Source of the DNA: Rhea pennata
Lineage: Eukaryota > Chordata > Aves > Rheiformes > Rheidae
Assembly: GCF_028389875.1 (NCBI RefSeq)
Contig: NC_084668.1
Span: forward strand, 21,443,493 to 21,507,492
Length of the DNA: 64,000 nucleotides
Reading direction: 5' to 3'
Position 1 is the stretch's first letter. Each line of letters opens with the position of its first letter. A program made the translations under genes and the position numbers. The notes under the pieces were generated by a model, which saw only the letters and a list, made by a program, of their open reading frames with translations, was not told where the DNA came from and made no database searches. Shown in pieces: positions 49,320 to 64,000 of the stretch.

Positions 49320-52300
49320 GAGTGTTAAAACAGCCACATTGGTAAGTAAACTAAAATCCATACGGATTGTCAGTGTTAATACTACCACCTGCGCATGTTT
49401 TCTCTTTCCAGCTCAGACACTGATGAGCAATCCAATTTCATCTCTTCATTTCCATTCCCTCCATTTTGAAAGTACCTTACAGTTTCTTCATGCATCACAA
49501 TTCCAATAGAGCTGCAATTTGCTTAAGAAGAAAAATGGTTAATTTAACGCAACTGCTCTATTTAAGAAAATGGGGAAAACACTGCACTTGTAAAATTGTA
49601 TGTATACACTAACTGGAAACATACACATGAAGTATACAAATGAAATGGGAAACATTTTTCTGTACCTTGACATGTGCTGTGAGGATGGGTGACAACTCAT
49701 GAGAGACTACAACAAAACAGACCAGCTGTCCTTTCTTAGGTTTTATTTTTAATAACAGCGCTATAACACTTGAGGGAAAAAAGGAAGAGAAGATAACATC
49801 GCTGCTAAGAATTGAGGAACTTCCACACAGGAGAAGGAAAGAAAGAAAAGGAATCCATCCCCAAGAAGGCCTGCCTAGAATAGTCCCTCAGCAGATAATG
49901 ATGGTACAAGCCATGGTGCCAAGGTTGCCAGGAAATCTATCCAGTGCAGGAATGAAATAAATAGACCAAATGACAAGCTTGTTCAAAGGTAGGGAGCAAT
50001 GAAAGAAGGAAGGAAGAATAAACAAGCTGGACAATGAGAGGATTAAGCAGCAAAAGGGACACAAAGCACAAAGATGAGCAACAGATTAAAGGAAGCAGCA
50101 AGATCCACCTTCCCTTTTATCTCCCCCTTTCCTGTCTGCCCTCCAACAATTCTCCTCCAAAGAGAAATTTAAGTGAATTTTAATGATTAAAATGTAGACA
50201 GGTTAACAGAAAAATATCTCTGTTAAACATGTTGCATGAAGTGTTTCTAAATGAACGTTTTCCTAGCTAATATCTTTTTTTTCCAAAATAGGCCTAATTC
50301 TTAATGAGTTAAATCTCGAGCATCTTTTACTTCCAGGGAAAATATCTATTCAAAATTTAAGTTTTTTTTTTTTCCCTGATTGAACAGATTAATGAAGCTT
50401 TTCTATATTGCCTATCACCATTGACAGCCTACAGCAATGCTTTGTCATGAGAAGGACTAAAACTTTACAGCACTGGAAATAAAATAGGCGTCAGTGATTG
50501 AGATTATTACATTAAGATGGGGCATATTGGTTTTTAAATTTTTAAATGAGTTAACAGCTAGTAGATTGACTTATCAAAGTATTAACCGTAGTAACTGTTT
50601 ATATCCTAAGTCTAAATACTAAAAAACAGGGAGATATAAGGGGGGAGGACGGAGAGAGTCATGTCTCATTAAGAAAGGATGTAAACAGGACCATGAAGTT
50701 TGAAATTGACAAGGAACCAGTGACACCTAGATGACACAAGTTCTCTCCAATTTGGATGGTCTATTGCCTTCTAAAAAATAATAGTAACAGGGGAAATAGT
50801 CTGTGAAATTGTTCTAAAGGAGCCCTATACATAATAATTGCACAGAGAAAAAAAACATAGTAGTTCACAAAAATTTTAAAACTAGGCTCCAAAAATTTTA
50901 ATGGGAGTGACACAAGCAGTTTCATCACCTTTAGTGTATTTTTAAAGCCCATATCAGATAAAAAAGCTTAAGAGAAACATATTTGTGTTCTGAAAGTTTG
51001 CGTTACCACTGTGTCTGATACACAAGTTTATTCTCAATTTTCTGTAATGCCAAGACATGCAGTATTTGCTCTGAGCTGTAATTCACAATAGGTTAGGCAG
51101 CTTTATCTGTGGGATTTGCAGCTGTCTGGAATACATCCTCGCATAATTGGTAACAGATTTATCTTAACAGTTTTTAAAGAACTATAAAAAGTAAAGTTCC
51201 ATAAATAAGTGTCTGCTACAATTCCCACAGAATGATGAAATGCATTATTTTTGAGGGAAGTAAAGTAGCATTCAGTCTTCTTTCCACAATTTATTCTTCT
51301 AACATGCTTTCTAATAACTTCAGCTCCAATAGTGCATTTAAGCCTAAAATATGTATTTGTTATATCAAATTTAATAACTCAGACTTTACTATAAACCATG
51401 TGTTCCATGAAGGTACTGTTACCATCAGACAGAATTATTAAATCTTACTTCAGTCTTTTTTTTTCTTTTTCAAGTGCATGTTTTTTGGTCAAATTCTATC
51501 ATGCTGCTTTGAAAGAACATGCAAAACAGAAAGAAACTACTATTAGCTTAAGTGGTACATGTTGAAAACTTACTTAGCTTCACCTGCTAGAACATTAACA
51601 TGGAATTTATATAGGTACCATTTTATATTTTGCCAAGTAAGTACATTTACATCACTGCTCCTAAATCTGCCAATATATGGAATAAGAGGACATTATAAAC
51701 AATTTGTCTTTCTTTGTATTAACACCATAAATCCCAAGAGGAATATAGTTCAGTTGTACAAGAACAGATAAGCTTTAAAAGCAAAATTACCACCTTAGGG
51801 GGGGAGGGATTTCAATTATAAAGATTATAATCATAAAAGAAATATCTTATCTGCAAGACAAGGATTATGATCTTTGTTAGGTAAGCAGTAGAAACCTTAA
51901 TTTCCACAGTTCTTTACATATTTGTATTAGCTAGTGTTAACATTTACACTCATGTCTCCAACAGAACCTTTTTAAAGGGTTCTTAACAAAACTTCAACAT
52001 GTAAGTAGTTGGAATGCTTTTTTCCCCCCAAATGCCTTTAAAAGTAGCAACAAATTGTTTAAGTGAATAGCTTTATTTTGTCAAGCTTCAGTAGTTTAAT
52101 TTGTTTTGACATACAAACAGAACCCAGGGCTGACTAGAAAACTCAAGTTCACAAGTGAAAAGCAAAGCAACAAAGCCATATGTATGTACCAACAATTCAG
52201 TACTCTAAGGAAGCACCTGGAGTACTACCCACAAAATAGGATTGGAATTTTTTCCCCGTATTACAAATAACTGTGTAAGAATAAAACAAGAGTTTTGATG

Positions 52301-55300
52301 TTTAACTGTAGTAATAGCTTTCAAAACTCCCAAAGACTTCAGAGGTAATCAAAATGGTGGAGTTTGTACTACAGAACACTTAAAAATTGCTTAAGCATTA
52401 ATAGAGCTGCACCTGTCTCGAATGCCAAGGGAGAACTAAATCTCAGAAAGCTCTGAGAAATCTTTGAGCAGAAAAGGTTTCCTGAAAGGAACACTTTCCA
52501 ACCACCAGCAGTTTTAACCTCTAAAGACAGTCTACACAAGAACCAAAAGAGGACATGCTGGAAAGCCAAAAAAACTATTTCAAAGATTACCTAGTTAGCC
52601 AATGAATCAGCCATGGAAAGGAACGGCTGCAGGGAAAGTGGGAAGGAGAAAGAACAAGGCGGCAAAGGGCTCAGTTTGGGAGCTCTCCTTTCTCCCTAGC
52701 AAAGTGAAGTGCTGTGATGCTGAGACCTGCCTGAGGGGAGGATTCCTCATGTAAAAAATCAAAATTTTAGAATGGAGTAAAAAGAAAGTTTCAGCAAGGT
52801 TAACAATTTAACCTAAAACAATTTATAGGACATAGGCAAATGTAACAGCCTCAGTCATTTTTGAACTGAAATAAATACATACAGACTTACTACAAAACAT
52901 TACCTGCAGTTATTTTAGCAAAAATGAAAAACTTTGCCTATGAGAAAGATGCTGCTTGACTATGCTGGCAATTGAATATAAGGATAATACAAGATAGGAA
53001 AAAGAATACACACGACATTAATCTGTCTGAAGCACGTTACCATCAAATATAGCAGACCTCAGAGATCCAGGCATTTGTACGCCTCAAAAATTCAACAAAC
53101 TATTATACAAAACATTTAAATGAGCAAAAACGAGGTAGTTTTGAGTCACCATAGTAATTCTTACAATGCTAAATCATAGCTCAATAGCTTTCAATCAAGG
53201 ATCTGGAGTTATCTTTCTGAAATGCTATCTGCAAAAGTATCAAGCAATGCACAAGTGGAAAAGTTCTCTCACTCTAAATCTTTTGTGAAGCATGAGGTTT
53301 AAGGATGACTGACTGTGCCCCATCTGACAGACAGATTTACAAGGTTAGAACTTTATCTGAAACAATCAGAAAAACTCTCTTTCTGGTGTCATTTTCTGCT
53401 TGGATGGCTATGCTATGCTATGATAAATAGGAAAAGCTTGCAGCACAAGCAGGGTGAAAGACTTCAGGGAGATTTCTGTAATCACCTTCCATTCAAATCA
53501 CACCTACTCTCTAATCATGTTTGGATTCTTTTTCATTTTATAGCCCCAGGAGTAAACTGAGAAGCTCATAATCAACAAACAGAGACAGGAAATTAAATTT
53601 TAGTCCCATCAAAGCCACCGTAAAATATTTCTAATTCATAGGGCTGAGATTTCAATAACAGTCCTCCCCTCTGGATTATCCATTCTTATTTAAGGTGTTT
53701 TTCTCAATTTTCCTCCTATTTCTTGTAATACAGAGTACGTGCTCCAGTAGAGTCAAAGTCTGTTTTAATCAGACGGGCTCTAATAAGAAAAAAAGATACT
53801 GGTATCAACAGGATTCTCTGCCATTTTTGGGGGGATATTGAGTTGTTCCAGGTTTAATTCTGATCATGTTTGTTACACTTTTCCTCAGTGTTAACATTTA
53901 CCTTACACAAACCTAGTGTCATAACCAGAATTAAAAAATAAAAAACACTGAATTATCTTTAATTTCATAAATGACACACCTTGCACTGTCAGCTTATTCA
54001 AAAAAAAAAGTGCAGACAAAACAACCTAGGAAACTGTCAAATATGCTTTTTGGTCTAAGTACAAAGTGCATTTCCTTTATCTCTGTTGTAAAAAGGGATA
54101 GAAAATGTTACTTTTTCCATCAAACCAGAGTATTGCCAAGTTCTTTTCTCAGGCACAGTCACAGTGAAAGGTACAGATCCCTACATTCACTGCAAGACTG
54201 CTAAGGAGCCCAACTAAGGATGCGACGTACTCGTGCTCTATCATACAGGAATCTTGTACCACTAGCCCGGGTAGGAAGAGCTGTCCAACAGAACAAATTA
54301 AACTCCAGCGAAACTTGGCAGAAGAGAAAATATTATCATCCGAACCTGGTCAGCAGTAATTCCTCTCTCATTTTTGTAGAAGCTAGTATTCACTGAGCAT
54401 TTGATTTTATACTTCATTTTTTAAATTTGGTCATTGCTGGTTAATAATAGAATACAAGCATAATGTAGGACATTATCAAGAGCTGCTCAGCTGTCAAAAA
54501 CAAAAAAAAACAGGAAACAGCCAAACTTTCAGTAGCCTTAATACTACAAATACCAACAGGTTAAGGTTAAAAATAACAATAGATTTCTTAGGTCCCTCAT
54601 GTACTGGAGAAGATAGTAACCCTCAGAGACATAGAGAGTTTTCCTGGAAACAGTCTTCAAAAACTTCCCTTGCCCTTTACATTATGAAACAGAACAGACA
54701 CAGGCTCTAACATTAAAGTACATCAGCCTCAGCCTTTTTTTTAATACTAGAACATGTCAAAAAAAAAACAATTCCATGCTTTCGAAAAGACACACATGCA
54801 GGCCTCTTAAAGAGGCATTCCAATTTAGCATTGCAGAGTCTATTTCCCAGTTCACAGAAAAGCTTTACAATGGGCAAGTAATTTCTTTTTTGCCTATTTA
54901 TGTGTCTTAAGTGACCTGAGTAGCAGAGAATCCCTCTCTTCAAAGCCATTGGACACACACTGGTCCTGTAGATTCACTATTTATAATTGTTGTTTGATGG
55001 TAAATATATGCCTTGCCATTATATGAATAAACACTTGTGTTATCAAAAATAACCTTAGGTTCCTTTACATTTGGAGGTGTCATACTTCAAGAATCCTCAG
55101 AAGAAACAAAGCTGGATCAATAGGTACTCTGCAATGTCTGTAATGAAATCACATGCACAGTAAATACGCCAAAACTAGAGAAGCTTTTTGTTTGAGATAA
55201 ATCTGAAGAATTCCAGCGTTCCTATGCATTAGCAGCACTTTTCCCTAATAAATATGAATTATTACATGGATGAAAGAGAACCAAATGACAGACTTCAATA

Positions 55301-55797
55301 TTTGAAGGATAAGTCTTTTTTCCCCCAATAATTCACAAGATTTTTACCTACACAGGTCAAAAAGGAGACATGTATTTTCTATCTACCCCAATTCTATTTC
55401 TCATAACTGTTCCTCTAAATAAACACACCTAAGTGATTTCCTACACTGTACTGAAACAAAAAATACGAATTTGAAAGACCGTACTTGTTTAAAATTATAT
55501 GGCAAAATATTCATGTCCTGAGAAAGACAAGTTTGCTTCCCTATTGGTTTATGCAGTGAAAATTAAATAAAATATTTCTGCTTCTGTCCATGCACTCTAA
55601 GCCCCTGTTATCGTTCACTGATCCATCACTGCCCATGCTCGGAACATTACTGAGAAGCAATGAACTTCACAACTATTGAGTTTAGTTCAGCATCTCAGAT
55701 TACAATGACTATGCAAGCAACTTGGCAAGCACCAATCTAACAATCATAAAGCAGCTATAAAACCACATTTTTATGTGCATTGTAACATTAGTCTTAC

Positions 55798-55833
55798 TCA
55801 TAGTGAGAAAATTATTCATAGTGAGAAAATAAC
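55798..55833. repeat. Tandem duplication of an 18-bp unit
   Basis: TCATAGTGAGAAAATTAT is followed by TCATAGTGAGAAAATAAC. The two adjacent copies differ only in the last bases. Confidence 0.9.
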
Positions 55834-58810
55834 TAAAATGTCACCATGCTCAACTGTTACGTCTGGATATTTAATCAGTTGGGCCATTGTGTAATAAAAT
55901 GCAAGGAAAACAGACTTTGTCAGAGTTTTCATGGTTTGAGTAAATCCAGCTGCTCCATCAGCTCATTAGTAGAGCATGCACAGGAACTTGAAGATGAAGT
56001 CTCCTGCTGCTCTCCCAACTTTTCATTTTAAAGTAATTAGCATTCTTAGTGCACGTACATGCACAACTACATTGCAAGAGAGTGGAAAGGCTGCCCACCT
56101 GATGCAGTGAAAACACCCACAACAATTGACTGAATAAAGTTACATTGCAATTGATCTAGAGAAAACAGTATCAACTGTTACTCATTATTAACAAGGCTGC
56201 ATATTTTCTGCTGCTTTGAAAACACTGAAGGGGTGGTAAAAAAGCATTCTCTGCTCCCAGCTAAACAAAATCAGCATTTTCAATGCACTCAATTAGCAGT
56301 GTTTTAGGTCTGTGTCAGACTCATCATCATTGCTAATTGATTTCAGGCACAGGCCAATCTCACCAGCATCATTATGCAGAGGTAGGAAGTGAAAAGAAAA
56401 ACAAATCTCTGATTAAGAGGAGCATGAGGGGGAGGCATGCCATTTACAAGCTGCACTCTCTGTTCTCCCTCATGGAAAACAGTGGTGTTCAAAACCATTC
56501 TGAAGCAGCACCCTGTGATGAGATTTTTATAGGGACGCTTTGGAAGCCCTAAAATTAGTGATTTTACATTATATAAAGCTGAGAAGGCACATACTCATCT
56601 CTATCTCAAGAGGAATATGGAAAATTCAGTGGTGTTTCCTGGCTGACATCCCCTCTTCCAGCCCCAATCCCAAGCATAAAGCAAAAATGTGCTCTGAGGC
56701 AGACAGCTCTTTACAGGAAATAAAGGTAACACTTGGGATAGTATTTCTAGAAAGCAAAAATAAACATCTAGCTAGTTGCATTACAGCCTGAATGCAACTC
56801 TCTGGACATGCTGGTGGGATGTGTTGTGTTGAGGCCAGCACTTATCAGAGGAAAGAGTCATGATCTCTTACTATTTTTTTTTCTTTTTTTGCACACATGA
56901 AAAGCATATATTGCTAGAAAAATGGAGGTAGCTTTCTCTACACAATGCCCATGGTGGAATCTCAAGGAGATAAAAGGCTGGGAATGTTACTTCCCTCCTA
57001 TTCTTTTATACAAACACAGATCAGTTATTCTTCATACCTAGTTTTATGTAATGTTGTATATTTAAATTTTTAAAGTATTAAAAATATTAATCAACTACAG
57101 AAGGTTTATTTCCTTTCAGCTTTCATCCCAGTCTAAAACATACAGCTACTTTCAACACATTCAAGCAGAATGCAGCAAAAGGTCTAGCTCCACAGACATT
57201 GAAAGTCATTAGCCTGCAAATGCCCAGTTGCAAGCAGTGACATATAACCAGTGCTGCAAAAATTCTGGAACTGATTAAACCTTGTTCAGAAACAGCTGTG
57301 TAGTAGCTCACCTGTTCCCATTTCATCCAGTTAATTAAGCTACCTCTTTCTTTAAAAGCAATCAAGTGTTCCATCCACCAAAAGACACAATGCATTGTCC
57401 AGCAACACCTTTGTAACAGATGCACCACAACTGCTCTGGAGCAATTCATGTTACACAAACGAGAAAGTGTATCCACCTCCTAAAAACTGTTTGTGTAAAT
57501 GTGATGAACAGAATAGTTGCTGGTTTTCTATTTTCCTTGTTATTCAACAGAGAATGTGGTATTAAAAAAGCAAACTCCTACGAGATTTGATATCTATTTC
57601 TACTTCTAATTATCACTTGTATACCACTTTCTTTTGCAACTTATTTTTATCTTTTTTCCATCCATCTGTATAAAGTTGGGGTCAAAATCTACTTTATGAT
57701 CATTGTATTAAAAGGCTGAAAGCTTTAACTACACCTCTTCCTCTCAGACTACTTTCTTTTTGAACTCAGTTCTGTTCACATACGATTTATTCCCAACATC
57801 TTAGTTGCAGCAGAAAAACAGAACAAAAACCTTACAGCAACAACACAACTGTGATGAAGAACGCTGCTACATCAATTTGCTGTCTCAATGAACCAAGGAA
57901 AATCAGTGAAGCACTTCCATATTTCTGTATCAAACTGGAAGTGAGCAACAACTGTTACAGTTACACCTTGATACAATAATGTTGACTACTTCAATTAAAC
58001 TTCAGATTCTTTGTTATCTAGACATTAATGTGGCCCCAACCAATGCAGTATATGAACACTTTTGAGAGTACCTATTTGTATCCAAGCACCTTTTCCCCTT
58101 CCCTAGGGCAACTGTCTAGCAAGCAGAACATAATATTCATTAAATTAGGTATTCTCACTTCTGTTATAGACCTACGAAGACAACAAGCTTCCCTGAATAT
58201 CCCTTTACCTGAAAAAGAAAGCTAACTAGTTATCTATTTTGCAAATAGGTTAGTTAATACAGGTGCAGTGCTTTAAGAAGCATACTTTAGTGTACCTACT
58301 AAAACAACAAGCCCACAGCAATGCCTTGAATCTAACTCCTTCTGGTCCTGCTTAGTAACCAAGCCAGTCACAGCATAATCCGCAATTATCAATTGCATGT
58401 TATTAACTGTTTCATTAGAAGATACAGGCTTAAGGCATCTTTTTATTATTTTCAATATAGGAACTGCTAATGCACAATTAACCCTGCCAAATTGCAAGCT
58501 TCTCCCCAAATCAGGCACATATGCAGTGGCCTCTCTTCTTATTTGAAATAACCAAGGCCAACAATACCCCGTCCAGCCTGGTGCTAATCCAGGGATCACA
58601 GCCTTCGCTTCAAGAGGCATCTAAATTTAGGGCTGCTAGTAATCCCTGCCTGGCTCCTCCAACTAAACCCTGCTGGGCCTGCAGCGAAGCACGTTCCAGC
58701 TAATCCAAGTACATCAAGCAAAGCAAGAGGGCAAGACAACAGCACGTTGTTACAGGGTACCAAGGTAAGCTACCGTTCCTAAGTAAGAGAGATGAAGTAG
58801 GTTCCACTAA

Positions 58811-59045
58811 CGCCACGCTTGCCTCGCGAAGACCCCCCGGAGCTCAGGAAGGGCACACTCACCGCTCTCCTCCCTGCTCCTCAGCCGGACGAGGGCCGTC
58901 GGCAGCCAGGGCGGGCGGCGGCTCCGCGCGACGACCCCGAGGGCACCAACGGCCTCCGGAGAGCCGTTACGGCCGGCGGAGTCACGGCCCCGCCCCGCCC
59001 CGCCCCTCGCGGCGCTGCCCCGCTCACCAACCGGCCGTTCTCAAG
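58811..59045. promoter_or_regulatory. CpG island with GC boxes; candidate promoter and first exon of a minus-strand transcript
   Basis: By hand count about 34 CpG dinucleotides fall within about 230 bp, against almost none in the flanks. Repeated CCCCGCCCC units (58988-59006) are Sp1-type GC boxes. Read on the minus strand the island holds two splice-donor-like sites: GCG|GTGAGT (exon end at 58863) and TTG|GTGAGC (near 59027). The first is close to consensus, so a transcript starting in or just above the island and reading towards lower coordinates could splice there. A + strand donor-like site (AAG|GTAAGC at 58764/58765) lies just outside. Open frames of 120 (+) and 95 (-) codons cross the island, but stop-poor GC-rich sequence explains them. 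It lies only about 250 bp beyond the probable STK39 3' end. Confidence 0.6.
58988..59006 (-). other. Perfect G-quadruplex motif
   Basis: On the minus strand four GGGG runs are separated by single C loops, an ideal short-loop G4-forming pattern within the CpG island. On the + strand it is the i-motif-type C-tract. Confidence 0.85.
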
Positions 59046-59289
59046 CACCTCAGGGCTGGGAGACCTAAAAGTGGCTTCTACACAGCACTGGCGCACAAGT
59101 GGTAAAAAACAATCCTCTCCTGCGAGCAGGCAAACAGTATTTTCTCTCCTCTCCAAACTCCGAGGCATTAGGCCCTTTTAGCTGGTGCCATTTTTAATTA
59201 GCTAAACAAAGGCAGCACATGTTTACAACATCGCTCTGCCCTGCAACAGCTGGAACGCACACACAACACACAAATTCGGAATACAAATC

Positions 59290-60692
59290 TGTTTGTGCAA
59301 TTCACTTTTATTATTATTTTTTACCTTTGCAGTCATCTTGGAATAATCATCATGTAAACAATAGAATGGAATGGAATTACACTGAGTTGTATGCAAATGG
59401 CTCTAGAACACCTCAACAATTATGACAAGGCATTATAAATAACTTCTCTTAATAATATATATTTGCCATTTTTAGTACATTAAAGAGCTGCCCTTTATCT
59501 AGGATTAGCTAAGAAGTAGTTTATGTTGGAACGTCCATGGAATATGTCTCCAAATTTGGAAATCTTTCTAAAGTTTGCTAGCTCCATAACGCCTATGTCA
59601 CAGGTTAAGCTAAGACTACTTGGGTCAGAAGTGTTTTCTTTGTAACAGAGTTTTACTTGATCATTGCACAAAGCCCTATTATTTTCACTCCACCTTGGTA
59701 TTTTGCAGAATTTCAAGTAAAGCTTCAGTTCTGTTCTTCAAGTTTTATCACCAGTATGAAATTAATTTCTATCACTTCAGGATAAGCCAAATTAGAGGTG
59801 GGCACAGTAAGCAATCTATCTTAAAGATAACAATTTTATAGTAGTTCTAGCTCATAGACTCCCCCCCAAAGCATAGTTTACTTCAAACTTCTCTAACATC
59901 TTTGCTACTGCATATCCCCTCCTTATTCTGATAGCTATATATATATAGTCCCATATATATGGTACTTCTGGAAAATGGAGATTATTCTAGATTTAAGCAG
60001 CCTCAGGCACATTCTTAAAACATTAATGTCTGCAAGGCACCTCCCACACCCTTGACAATCAGTTTGTGGATTGGTTTTTAGACACACAACCAACAAGAGC
60101 TTACTAACATCTAATTAACTAATTTCAAAAAAACCCAAATATATCAAAGACATACCTGAAACTTTTTTAAATAATGGGAGATTAACTGCAAATAGCACAT
60201 AATCAAGTCAAATCATTTTTTTAACTAGGATGTGTAATGCATAAATATATGAAAAATAAAATTCACAGTCATTTTTAAAACTAGAATTCAAGTTTGGCTA
60301 ATAATTAACTTTTATAATTATGTTAATTTCTAAATACAACATAATAGAGGCAGTATTATCAACCACAAGTACAGGTAAAATAGTATCACTCAAAGTTTAT
60401 GAAAGAAGAAGTAAGCTTGATAGAAAATTCCTTTTGTAACCAATAAATACAGCCACCCGAGTGCGTTTCCACAGGCTTCTCATGTAGGGGGACTCCAAAT
60501 CAACTGCTAAGAGACATTTAGTAGCATTTTGAATGTTAGCAGCAGCGGTGTAGCTGTGGGCTTTGCTTGTTCTGACTTTGTGAATCGCTAGAGAATGAAG
60601 CAGAACTCGGTGTGTGGTGCTTTAATTTTCCTTTGCATCTAAGCTGGCCTCTTCACAATCTCACAATTCAGCTCGGGGTCAAGGGACAGACA
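59290..60692 (-). other. STK39: Probable 3' UTR of STK39
   Basis: Minus-strand sequence downstream of the STK39 stop codon. The first canonical AATAAA I found on the minus strand is at 59312-59307, giving a UTR of about 1.4 kb, which fits the size I recall for mammalian STK39 mRNA. An ATTAAA only about 70 bases after the stop (near 60622) would give a very short form. The exact cleavage site is inferred. Confidence 0.5.
59307..59312 (-). promoter_or_regulatory. STK39: Candidate STK39 polyadenylation signal
   Basis: TTTATT on the + strand is AATAAA on the minus strand. Cleavage would be expected about 10-30 bases further, near 59280-59297, just before the CpG island is reached. Confidence 0.45.

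Positions 60693-64000
<3,308 letters not shown>

Larger units (their letters stand above)
42821..58810. other. Intergenic DNA between convergent B3GALT1 and STK39
   Basis: About 16 kb of AT-rich DNA with no recognised gene. Open frames are short and unpatterned. The longest are 45934-46428 (+, 164 codons, Ser/Leu-rich), 57123-57476 (-, 117 codons) and 58273-58620 (-, 115 codons); none shows a known domain. A short minus-strand frame at 46065-46253 has a more protein-like composition and is raised as a finding. No transposon body is recognisable. Confidence 0.55.

Noticed and set aside
57123..57476. 117-codon minus-strand frame as a retroelement fragment
   Set aside because: Cys/Trp/Val-rich with no reverse transcriptase, gag or endonuclease motif and no flanking repeat structure.
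58819..59181. 120-codon + and 95-codon - frames over the CpG island
   Set aside because: Stop codons are rare in such GC-rich DNA; the Pro/Arg/Gly-rich products on both strands are typical island artefacts.
59951..59962. CCATATATATGG as an SRF CArG box
   Set aside because: A CArG box needs six A/T bases between CC and GG; here there are eight, within a TA-rich simple repeat.

Overview
This is vertebrate nuclear DNA, most likely from a bird. It is AT-rich, almost gene-free and repeat-poor, with one clear avian-type CR1 LINE 3' end (about 4470-4563). Two protein-coding loci can be recognised from sequence. The complete single-exon coding region of B3GALT1 (326 codons) lies at 37887-38867 on the + strand. 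The last coding exon of STK39 (SPAK kinase, 24 codons plus stop) lies at 60693-60767 on the - strand. The two genes point towards each other, the same order and orientation I know for human 2q24.3, so this is a conserved syntenic block. A turtle or crocodilian cannot be strictly excluded, because they also carry CR1, but the short spacing between the genes (about 17-20 kb) favours a bird.

Layout. Positions 1 to about 37.88 kb are the 5' side of B3GALT1: upstream DNA or the large intron in front of its coding exon. It holds the CR1 fragment, a sharply bounded GC-rich block starting with a well-placed ATG (4564-4780), a second GC-richer block with overlapping minus-strand open frames (9592-10195), simple repeats and A-tracts, and a 65-bp tandem duplication (36406-36539). 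Next come the B3GALT1 coding exon and a probable long 3' UTR, ending possibly near 42.5-42.8 kb. From about 42.85 to 58.8 kb is intergenic DNA with no recognised gene. At 58.81-59.04 kb is a compact CpG island with a perfect G-quadruplex motif and minus-strand splice donors. The STK39 3' UTR (about 59.29-60.69 kb), its last coding exon and part of its last intron (60768-64000) finish the window.

The two genes are not an operon and do not obviously act together: one is a Golgi glycosyltransferase, the other a kinase that controls cation-chloride cotransporters. The most interesting unexplained signal is the CpG island between the two convergent 3' ends. It looks like a promoter and first exon for an undescribed minus-strand transcript running towards B3GALT1. 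The second is the pair of exon-like GC-rich blocks at 4.6 and 9.6-10.2 kb. I found no tRNA, rRNA, CRISPR or intact mobile element.
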